A DNA stretch of 8,688 nucleotides from JBKPHS01 sp046729975 (lineage in GTDB: Bacteria; Actinomycetota; Thermoleophilia; Solirubrobacterales; Thermoleophilaceae): NCBI GenBank assembly GCA_046729975.1, contig JBKPHS010000121.1, positions 1 to 8,688 of the forward strand, read 5' to 3'. Both the position numbers and the translations under genes were made by a program. This document shows, one piece after another, positions 1-5,014 of this stretch. A model generated the notes under the pieces. The model saw only the letters and a program-made list of their open reading frames with translations. It had not been told where the DNA came from and did not search any database. Each line of letters opens with the position of its first letter. Position 1 is the stretch's first letter.

Positions 1-1035
1 GCCGTCTACTCCCCGGCCATGACCGACTTCATCTTCATGGTCAAGGAGACCTCGCACATGTTCATCACGGGTCCCGACGTGATCAAGACGGTCACCGGCG
101 AGGAGCCGACGTTCGAGGAGCTCGGCGGCGCGATGACGCACAACACCAAGTCGGGTGTGGCCCACTTCGCCGCCGACGACGAGGACCAGTGCCTCGCGGA
201 CGCGCGCTATCTCATGTCGTTCCTGCCGCAGAACAACCTCGAGCTGCCGCCGCGCCTCGACAGCGGCGACGATCCAGACCGCCAGGACGAGGCGCTCGAC
301 CACGTCGTGCCGGACAACCCGAACAAGCCCTACGACATGCGCGACGTGATCCACCTGGTGATGGACGACGGCGAGTTCTTCGAGGTGCACGAGCACTTCG
401 CGCGCAACATCGTGGTGGGCTTCTCACGGCTGAACGGACACGCGATCGGGGTCGTCGGCAACCAGCCATCCCAGCTCGCGGGAGTGCTCGACATCGCGTC
501 GTCGGAGAAGGCCGCGCGCTTCGTGCGCTTCTGCGACGCCTTCAACGTCCCCCTGCTCACGTTCACGGACGTTCCGGGATTCCTACCCGGCACGAGCCAG
601 GAGTGGGGCGGGATCATCCGTCACGGCGCGAAGCTGCTCTACGCCTTCACGGAGGCGACGGTGCCGAAGCTGACCGTGGTCACGCGCAAGGCCTACGGCG
701 GGGCCTACGACGTGATGAACTCCAAGCACATGCTGGCCGACTTCAACTTCGCCTGGCCGACCGCTGAGGTCGCTGTGATGGGACCGGAGGGAGCGGTCAA
801 CATCATCCACCGGCGAGACATCGCCAGCTCCCCGACGCCCGACGAGCGGCGCGAGAAGCTCATCTCCGACTACAGGGCGCGCTTCGCCAACCCGTACTCG
901 GCCGCCGAGCGCGGCTACATCGACGACGTGATCGTGCCGCACGAGACGCGACCGAAGCTGATCCGAGCGCTCGACACTTTGCAGACCAAGCGCGTCGAGA
1001 CGCCGAAGCGGAAGCACGGGAACATTCCGCTCTAG
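1..1035 (+). CDS. pccB: Propionyl-CoA/acyl-CoA carboxylase beta subunit (carboxyltransferase), 5' partial
   Basis: This is the carboxyltransferase (beta) subunit of a biotin-dependent acyl-CoA carboxylase. It moves the carboxyl group from carboxybiotin on the alpha subunit to propionyl-CoA or a related acyl-CoA, giving (S)-methylmalonyl-CoA in the cytoplasm. The reading frame is open from base 1 (A-V-Y-S-P-A-M-T-D-F), so the ATG at 19 is internal. About 344 residues are visible of a family length near 520. Family signatures are FITGPDVIKTVTGEE, DHVVPDNPNKPYDMR, GVVGNQP, FTDVPGFLPG, a glycine-rich RKAYGGAYDVM segment that helps form the acyl-CoA/biotin site, and the typical C-terminus RKHGNIPL. 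The Asp codon at 709-711 (GGAYDVM) falls at the position I recall as favouring propionyl-CoA over acetyl-CoA in Streptomyces PccB. The stop at 1033-1035 abuts a long hairpin. Family assignment is firm; the exact acyl substrate is inferred. Confidence 0.95.
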   Translation, partial: AVYSPAMTDFIFMVKETSHMFITGPDVIKTVTGEEPTFEELGGAMTHNTKSGVAHFAADDEDQCLADARYLMSFLPQNNLELPPRLDSGDDPDRQDEALDHVVPDNPNKPYDMRDVIHLVMDDGEFFEVHEHFARNIVVGFSRLNGHAIGVVGNQPSQLAGVLDIASSEKAARFVRFCDAFNVPLLTFTDVPGFLPGTSQEWGGIIRHGAKLLYAFTEATVPKLTVVTRKAYGGAYDVMNSKHMLADFNFAWPTAEVAVMGPEGAVNIIHRRDIASSPTPDERREKLISDYRARFANPYSAAERGYIDDVIVPHETRPKLIRALDTLQTKRVETPKRKHGNIPL

Positions 1036-1098
1036 TGGTCGGTAGTCGGTAGTCGGTAGTCGGTCGATTACCGATCACCGATCACCGATCACCGATTA
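1036..1098. terminator. Long heptamer-repeat hairpin between convergent genes, possible bidirectional terminator
   Basis: The left arm is a run of GGTAGTC heptamers (three full copies at 1041-1061, flanked by partial ones). The right arm is a run of ACCGATC heptamers (three copies at 1070-1090, then ACCGATT at 1091-1097). The arms 1036-1064 and 1070-1098 pair with each other around a 5-base loop, CGATT. By hand alignment every heptamer contributes five Watson-Crick pairs, one G-T wobble and one A-C mismatch. Only 6 bases separate it from the stop of the minus-strand gene (1105), and it directly follows the stop of the plus-strand gene. A stem of nearly 29 positions between two convergent genes fits a two-way terminator. 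There is no clear T-tract, so intrinsic termination is not assured. Confidence 0.6.
1041..1097. repeat. Two opposed arrays of 7-bp tandem repeats
   Basis: GGTAGTC is repeated at 1041-1047, 1048-1054 and 1055-1061, with GGTC before and after. On the other arm ACCGATC lies at 1070-1076, 1077-1083 and 1084-1090, followed by ACCGATT at 1091-1097. The two units are near reverse complements (GGTAGTC against GATCGGT, shifted), so the arrays form an inverted repeat of direct repeats. Such short units can change copy number by slippage. The array is too short and has no unique spacers, so it is not a CRISPR. Confidence 0.85.
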
Positions 1099-1104
1099 CC
1101 GAAA

Positions 1105-2223
1105 TCAGGGCGCGTAATTGAAGCTGCCCTTGCCGACGAGCTTTCCGTACCGCCGTGCCGCACGCGAGCCGTATCCCGGCCAGACGTACCAGCGATAGCG
1201 GCCGCGCGCGAGACGGTAGCGGCGCCCGCGGAAGGTCCAGCTCTCGCGCATCTGGTAGCGCGTGCGCTTTGGCCAGACGCTCAGCACCTTCCTGTGCCCG
1301 CGAAGCACCTGAAGGTTGTAGTAGCGGGCGCGCCTGACGCGCTTCCACCGCAGCAGCGGTGCCGACTTGACCCGCACGTTGACCGTGCCTTGGAGAAGGC
1401 TGGTTGCGGCGGGAGTGGCCTTGACCGCGCCCGACGCGGTGTTGCCTGCCTGGTCATGGGCCGTGACCGTGTAGGTGTAGGTCACCCCGTTGACGAGGCC
1501 GAGGTCGGTAAAGGTCGCGGACGTACCGCCGAAGACCTTCATGGATGGCGCCCCGTTGTCGCCGGGCGTACGGATCACCTCGTTCGTCACGGTGTCGGGC
1601 GATGACCGCCAGCTCAGTTTCGCGCTCGCGTCGGCGGGCGTAGCCGCAAGATCGCTCAGCCAGGGCGGCGTCGCATCGTAGCTCAGCGGGAAGGAACCCA
1701 CGCCGCTGTTGCCGGCGATGTCGCGGCACTCCCCGGTCACCAGGGCGACCGCGCCGTCGGGTCCTCCGTAGGTCGCCGGAGAGCAGGACTCGAGGCCGGA
1801 TGTCGCGTCGCTTCCTACGAAGGAGAACGTGACGGGGCGGTTGTACCAGCCGCCGTGATCGGGGGGTCGCTCCGGAGTGGCGGCTACAACCGTGGGCGCG
1901 GTCTTGTCGACCTTGATCGTGACCGTGGCGTCCAGTTGCAGACCCCCCCACTCCACGTGGCAATTTCGCTGGGCCCCCTGGGTATCCGAGGTGACCGTGC
2001 TCGTGTTACAGCCGCTGAACGCGGTCTCCGTCTTCGGCTCCCAGTCCCACGTAAGCCTGACATCGGCTATGTGCCAGCCCGAGCAGTCGTCGAAGAGGCC
2101 GGTAAACGGCGGCGACTGACACGACGGAGTGATCGAATTCGCCTGTGCGGTCCCGACACCGGCAGACACCAGCGCAAGCGCGAGGACCCCGAGCAAGAGC
2201 GCGCGCCTCGCCACGGCGCTCAC
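1105..2223 (-). CDS. Secreted Ig-like/fibronectin type III domain protein
   Basis: This is a predicted secreted protein of 372 residues with no enzyme motif. Residues 1-28 form a signal peptide (basic MSAVARR, hydrophobic stretch, likely cleavage after AQA). Residues about 30-110 are a Cys-containing beta-rich segment. Residues about 110-185 resemble the Ig-like repeats common in large actinobacterial surface proteins (GWYNRPVTFSFVGSDATSG, ECRDIAGNSG). Residues about 186-272 look like an FN3 domain (PPWLSDLAATP, GLVNGVTYTYTVTAHDQAGN). Residues about 278-372 are a very basic, Trp/Tyr-rich C-terminal domain that may be another FN3-like fold. Six Cys in the mature part could form disulfides. The GTG start at 2221-2223 overlaps the stop of the upstream gene (GTGA), with AGGAG at 2228-2232 four bases before it, so the two are probably co-translated. 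The role, such as surface binding or wall interaction, is inferred only from domain type. Confidence 0.85.
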   Translation of the reverse strand: MSAVARRALLLGVLALALVSAGVGTAQANSITPSCQSPPFTGLFDDCSGWHIADVRLTWDWEPKTETAFSGCNTSTVTSDTQGAQRNCHVEWGGLQLDATVTIKVDKTAPTVVAATPERPPDHGGWYNRPVTFSFVGSDATSGLESCSPATYGGPDGAVALVTGECRDIAGNSGVGSFPLSYDATPPWLSDLAATPADASAKLSWRSSPDTVTNEVIRTPGDNGAPSMKVFGGTSATFTDLGLVNGVTYTYTVTAHDQAGNTASGAVKATPAATSLLQGTVNVRVKSAPLLRWKRVRRARYYNLQVLRGHRKVLSVWPKRTRYQMRESWTFRGRRYRLARGRYRWYVWPGYGSRAARRYGKLVGKGSFNYAP

Positions 2224-2756
2224 GGCGCTCCTGGCCTCCGTGAAAGGCTCGCGCTCAGCCGCAGCAGCGAGCCGCTCGCCAGCACGAGGAGCAGCAGTGC
2301 GGAGGCGGCGAGGATGACTGGCTGGCGGTCGCTGCTGTCCGCCGGCGCGCCGTTCGGAAGGTGGCGCAGCGCGTCGAGCGTCGGCGAGGCGAACAGGCGG
2401 GTCGGCGTCGCCGGCTCATGCCGACTCGCGGACGAGACAGAGCGCGTACGGCGCCGGGATGCCCGCCGCCCCTGGTCGCGCGGCCGTTCGCTGTTGGCGC
2501 TTACCGTAGGCCGGGACTCGGACGCGCCACCGCTCGTGGCAGGCTGCTGGGATTGCGGGGCGACCGTGGGCTGATCGCGCTCCGGCGCGGGCGCCTGCAC
2601 CGGCGTCGTGGCCGGCTCACGCGGCTCCTGAGTCACTGGAGCGGCGTCAGGGCTCGGCGACTCCACCGGCGCGGGGTCGGGTCTCTGGGCGAAGGCGGGT
2701 GGCGCGGACGTGGAGAGTGAGGCGACGCCCAGCAGGACCAGGACGGCGGCAATCAC
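2220..2756 (-). CDS. Small proline-rich membrane-anchored protein (start uncertain)
   Basis: I do not recognise a family. The frame stays open back to a TTG at 2975, but that lies upstream of the promoter, so the true start must be later. The GTG at 2754-2756 gives 178 residues: a hydrophobic signal segment (IAAVLVLLGVASL, possible cleavage after AFA at 23), a low-complexity extracytoplasmic region rich in Pro, Ala, Gln and Ser (about 24-95), a basic patch (RRASRRRTR, about 98-106), a short folded-looking stretch (RLFASPTLDALRHLPNGAP), a membrane helix (about 146-166) and a basic tail (RLSASLSRRPGAP). GAGGAG at 2758-2763 is only one base from this GTG, which is unusually close. A rare CTG start at 2823-2825 would add a basic n-region (GRRRPARS), which suits a signal peptide better. 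The gene is coupled to the downstream FN3-like gene by a GTGA overlap. It could be a wall-spanning anchor or partner for that protein. Confidence 0.6.
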   Translation of the reverse strand: MIAAVLVLLGVASLSTSAPPAFAQRPDPAPVESPSPDAAPVTQEPREPATTPVQAPAPERDQPTVAPQSQQPATSGGASESRPTVSANSERPRDQGRRASRRRTRSVSSASRHEPATPTRLFASPTLDALRHLPNGAPADSSDRQPVILAASALLLLVLASGSLLRLSASLSRRPGAP

Positions 2757-2859
2757 ACTCCTCGCCGGTCGGCGGCGGCCGACCGGTACAGGCCCATGCC
2801 CGGGTCGGAACGCTGACGACTTCAGCGGGTGATTACCCCCGTTCTGGTAGGTCCTGCCT
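2757..2859 (-). promoter_or_regulatory. Structured 5' leader of the minus-strand operon
   Basis: The predicted transcript starts near 2859-2862 and runs about 100 nt before the GTG at 2756. It holds several hairpins in order: GGGT/ACCC (2835-2838 with 2827-2830), CGCTGA/TCAGCG (2822-2827 with 2811-2816, 5-base loop), and a perfect 9-bp stem CCGGTCGGC/GCCGACCGG (2778-2786 with 2765-2773, loop CGCC). The last stem ends one base before the GAGGAG ribosome-binding site. I could not match the leader to a known riboswitch class by eye (cyclic-di-GMP, cobalamin, SAM, glycine and ZTP signatures are absent). It could control translation or be an incidental GC-rich structure. Confidence 0.4.
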
Positions 2860-2865
2860 AATTCG

Positions 2866-2894
2866 ACGGTAGATGGCGTTCTGCCGTCTGTCAA
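2866..2894 (-). promoter_or_regulatory. Housekeeping-type sigma promoter for the minus-strand operon
   Basis: Read on the minus strand there is a perfect -35 TTGACA (2889-2894), a 17-base spacer and a -10 TACCGT (2866-2871) matching the T, A and final T of TATAAT. Initiation would fall near 2859-2862. Position and direction suit the proline-rich/FN3 gene pair. It lies about 160 bases upstream of the divergent sigma factor start. Confidence 0.6.
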
Positions 2895-2973
2895 TGAAAC
2901 GGGCAGCCGCGTGCAAGCGGCGTCGAGTCTCCTCCGAAGACGCGCCGAAGACGATCCGAACGCGATCCGGCCC

Positions 2974-2996
2974 AACGGCGACCTAACGCGCCGCGT
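2974..2996 (+). promoter_or_regulatory. Possible ECF-type promoter upstream of the sigma factor gene
   Basis: CCCAAC (AAC at 2974-2976) and CGTAAA (CGT at 2994-2996) are separated by 17 bases, resembling the AAC...CGT pattern of many ECF promoters, which are often auto-regulated. The -35 lacks the usual GGAAC. Transcription would start near 3004-3008, followed by a leader with a 6-bp hairpin GGCCGA/TCGGCC (3013-3018 with 3026-3031). In this GC-rich setting such a match can occur by chance. No TTGACA-type promoter is seen on this strand of the 2757-3057 gap. Confidence 0.25.
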
Positions 2997-3043
2997 AAAC
3001 GGGGCCTAACCCGGCCGACCGAGCATCGGCCTTGCGCCACGCG

Positions 3044-3049
3044 AGGAGG
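3044..3049 (+). promoter_or_regulatory. Ribosome-binding site deciding the sigma factor start
   Basis: AGGAGG lies 8 bases before the ATG at 3058. Another ATG at 3051 (a different frame) sits almost on top of the site and is too close to be used. This supports the longer, 231-residue form over the internal ATG at 3133. Confidence 0.7.
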
Positions 3050-3057
3050 GATGGCTC

Positions 3058-3753
3058 ATGACGGCCGGGGAGACAAGGCTGGAGGAGTCCCAGAGCGCCC
3101 GGAGGCTCGGGCCCGTGTTCAACGTAGGCTGGATGCCGGTCGGCGAGCGGGAGCGACTGCGCACTGAGCGCAGCGTCGCGAGAGCGGCACGAGGCGATCG
3201 GGATGCTCTCCGAGAACTCTATGTCCGCCATTCGCGGGGCGTTTACGGCTATGTGCGAAGCATCGTCGGCGACGATCACGAGGCGGAGGACGTGACTCAG
3301 CAGGTCTTCCTCAAGCTGATGACCGCGCTTCCCGCGTTCGCATCCGGGCGGGCGCAATTCTCCGCCTGGCTCCTGCGCGTGGCGAGGAATACCGCGATCG
3401 ACCATCTACGCCGGCAGCGCCATACGGTCGCCTCCGATCCGCTCACCTGGCGGACAGGCGCAACCGAGGCCGACGCGGTGTCGGGGCAATCACTCCGCGA
3501 TGTGATCGACGCGCTGAGCCATGACCAGCGCCAGGTGCTCCTGCTGCGGCAGGTTCTCGGCCTGACGCCCCACCAGGTGGCCGAGCGGCTCGGTAAGAGC
3601 GAGGGCGCCGTGCACAACCTCTACTACCGCGCTCGTGTCGCGGCGCGCGCGAACCTGGAGGGGCTGGGTGCGACACCCGCGACGCGACATCGCGAACGGA
3701 ATGCCCGAGCCCCAGGTGAATACCAAGACCGTGCGGCAGTGGTTCGGACGTGA
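3058..3753 (+). CDS. ECF-family RNA polymerase sigma factor
   Basis: This is an alternative sigma factor of the extracytoplasmic-function (sigma-70 group 4) type. It directs RNA polymerase to a special promoter set. It has 231 residues. Region 2 spans about 53-122 (LYVRHSRGVYGYVRSIVGDD, EAEDVTQQVFLKLM, FSAWLLRVARNTAIDHLRRQ). After a linker, region 4 spans about 149-198 (ALSHDQRQVLLLRQVLGLTP, VAERLGKSEGAVHNLYYRAR) with its helix-turn-helix. It carries a roughly 50-residue N-terminal extension and a short, basic, non-conserved tail. AGGAGG lies 8 bases before the ATG. The stop overlaps the next gene's GTG (GTGA), so sigma factor and LuxR protein are probably translationally coupled. No gene with a zinc-binding or single-TM anti-sigma pattern is adjacent. 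The coupled LuxR and two-TM proteins are the candidates for its control, which is inference. Confidence 0.93.
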   Translation: MTAGETRLEESQSARRLGPVFNVGWMPVGERERLRTERSVARAARGDRDALRELYVRHSRGVYGYVRSIVGDDHEAEDVTQQVFLKLMTALPAFASGRAQFSAWLLRVARNTAIDHLRRQRHTVASDPLTWRTGATEADAVSGQSLRDVIDALSHDQRQVLLLRQVLGLTPHQVAERLGKSEGAVHNLYYRARVAARANLEGLGATPATRHRERNARAPGEYQDRAAVVRT

Positions 3754-4466
3754 CCTCCGAGCGGATCGCGGCGATGCACTGGGGGCTGGCGGCCTCGAGA
3801 CCGGTAGTCGTCTCGCTGGCCGTGATCTCCGACGACGAGGAACTCGTGCGGCGTGTGATGGAGACGCTCGAGCGCGACGGCATGATCGTGAAGCTCTCGG
3901 CCGCGGGCCCCGACGTGTATGCGATTGATGGATCGGAGGCCCCACCAGACCTCGTTGTCGTCCGCCGCTCGGCGGATCAGCCTGGTCTCGACGAGGTAGT
4001 CAAGTCGGTTCGCCGTGGGCTGCCGGGAGCGAATGTGGTCGTGGTGCTGCCCTCGCCCGCGCGCGCCCAAGTCGGCCTGCTGCTCTCCGCGGGGGCGGAC
4101 GGCCTCGTGCTCGAACGCGACCTCGAATCGTCGCTGGCCGCGGTGGTCGGCGCCCTAGCCGTGCACCAGATCTCGATGCCCGCGGAACTGCGGCACCAGA
4201 TCCAGCCGCCCGCGCTCTCCTACCGCGAGCGGCAGATCCTCGCCCTGGCCGTGGCGGGCCGCACGAACGCCCAGATCGGCAGTCGCCTGTTCCTCGCCGA
4301 GAGCACGGTCAAGGGCCATCTCGCGTCGGCCTTCCGCCGGCTCGGTGTGCACTCGCGGCGCGAAGCCGCAGCGCTCGTGCTTGCGTCGGATGACGGACTC
4401 CGGCGCACCGTGCTCGCGACTCTGCGACTGTCCGACGCGGTCCCGCGACAGGGAGACGGGGCGTGA
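3750..4466 (+). CDS. LuxR-family transcriptional regulator with degenerate receiver domain
   Basis: This 238-residue DNA-binding protein has the NarL/FixJ layout. Residues about 20-135 have a receiver-like fold pattern (VSLAVISDDEELVRRVMETL, PDLVVVRRSAD, ANVVVVLPSP, AGADGLVLERD). The acidic residues DDE (28-30) remain, but the expected phospho-acceptor Asp after DLVVV is Arg72 and the conserved Lys near GLVL is replaced (Glu122). It is therefore unlikely to be switched by ordinary phosphotransfer. Residues about 156-212 are a LuxR-type helix-turn-helix (LSYRERQILALAVAGRTNAQ, STVKGHLASAFRRLGVHSRR). The start is the GTG at 3750-3752 overlapping the sigma factor stop; an ATG at 3774 is an alternative. 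Its own stop overlaps the next gene's GTG. It probably regulates this locus together with the sigma factor. No partner histidine kinase is seen. Confidence 0.88.
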   Translation: MTSERIAAMHWGLAASRPVVVSLAVISDDEELVRRVMETLERDGMIVKLSAAGPDVYAIDGSEAPPDLVVVRRSADQPGLDEVVKSVRRGLPGANVVVVLPSPARAQVGLLLSAGADGLVLERDLESSLAAVVGALAVHQISMPAELRHQIQPPALSYRERQILALAVAGRTNAQIGSRLFLAESTVKGHLASAFRRLGVHSRREAAALVLASDDGLRRTVLATLRLSDAVPRQGDGA

Positions 4467-5014
4467 GGAGGGTGCTCGCGCTGGCGGCGATCTGCAGCGC
4501 TGTCGCCGGTGCTGCCGTCCTGCTCGCGGGTGGTGGCGAGCGCGTGGGGACGGCGCCCTGGATCGGAATCGGCGCGGCGCTGGCACTCTCCGCCGGGCTG
4601 TCGCGAAGTCGAGACAGCGCCAAGCTGGACGAGTGCGAGCGTCACCTGATGCGCTGCCGTCGCCGCGGCGAGCCCGCGACGGTGCTCGTCGTCCGCGTGC
4701 AGGCGCGGAGAGGCATACGGCCGGAGCGGCTGCTGAGGTGCTTCCGGCTCACTGACAGCGTCGCCGTGCGGCGGACTCGCCACGGCTACGAGGTCCAGGG
4801 CGTATTCGACGACGCGGGCCTAGCTTGCGAGGGGCTCGAGCGGCGGGTGCGTGAGCTCACGGGTCCGGCCGAGGTCTCCATCGGCTGGGCTCGCTTCCCC
4901 GACGACGGCGTGACCCTCCCGGTGCTGGTCGAACGTGCGCACGCGGCCTTTGCCCCGCTGCCGGAACGCCGTTGGGACGCGGTACGAACGACGACTGCGG
5001 CGGGCGCCGAATGA
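4463..5014 (+). CDS. Two-TM membrane protein with degenerate GGDEF-like domain
   Basis: The 183-residue protein begins with two hydrophobic segments (about 4-22 and 33-46) separated by a short Gly/Arg loop, then a cytoplasmic domain. Residues about 50-163 follow the order of a diguanylate cyclase (GGDEF) domain: ERHLMRCRRRGEPATVLVVR, then a helix and RLTDSVAVRRTRHGYEVQGVF where the GG(D/E)EF loop should be, then SIGWARFPDDGVTLPVLVER, which closely resembles the conserved C-terminal end of GGDEF domains. The signature loop is replaced by HGYEV (108-112), and the domain is shorter than the usual 160 or so residues. Cyclase activity is therefore unlikely; it may bind nucleotide or act as a sensing or scaffold module. 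The GTG start at 4463 overlaps the upstream stop (GTGA), and its stop overlaps the epimerase ATG (ATGA). The GGDEF link comes from motif pattern only. Confidence 0.7.
   Translation: MRRVLALAAICSAVAGAAVLLAGGGERVGTAPWIGIGAALALSAGLSRSRDSAKLDECERHLMRCRRRGEPATVLVVRVQARRGIRPERLLRCFRLTDSVAVRRTRHGYEVQGVFDDAGLACEGLERRVRELTGPAEVSIGWARFPDDGVTLPVLVERAHAAFAPLPERRWDAVRTTTAAGAE

Noticed and set aside
1041..1097. CRISPR-like repeat array
   Set aside because: Units are 7 bases with no unique spacers, and there are no cas genes in view.
2220..2330. LPXTG-type sortase anchor at the C-terminus of the proline-rich protein
   Set aside because: There is a membrane helix and a basic tail, but no LPXTG or close variant before the helix.
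1855..2574. Plus-strand open frame of 239 codons
   Set aside because: It runs across two minus-strand genes with signal peptides and a coupled overlap, and its product is a compositionally biased Arg/Gly/Ala string.
2757..2865. Known riboswitch (cyclic-di-GMP, cobalamin, SAM, ZTP)
   Set aside because: The conserved cores of these classes are not present by eye; only generic hairpins are supported.
2757..2975. N-terminal extension of the proline-rich protein from a TTG at 2975
   Set aside because: This start would lie upstream of the TTGACA/TACCGT promoter at 2866-2894, and the extra residues look like translated non-coding sequence.
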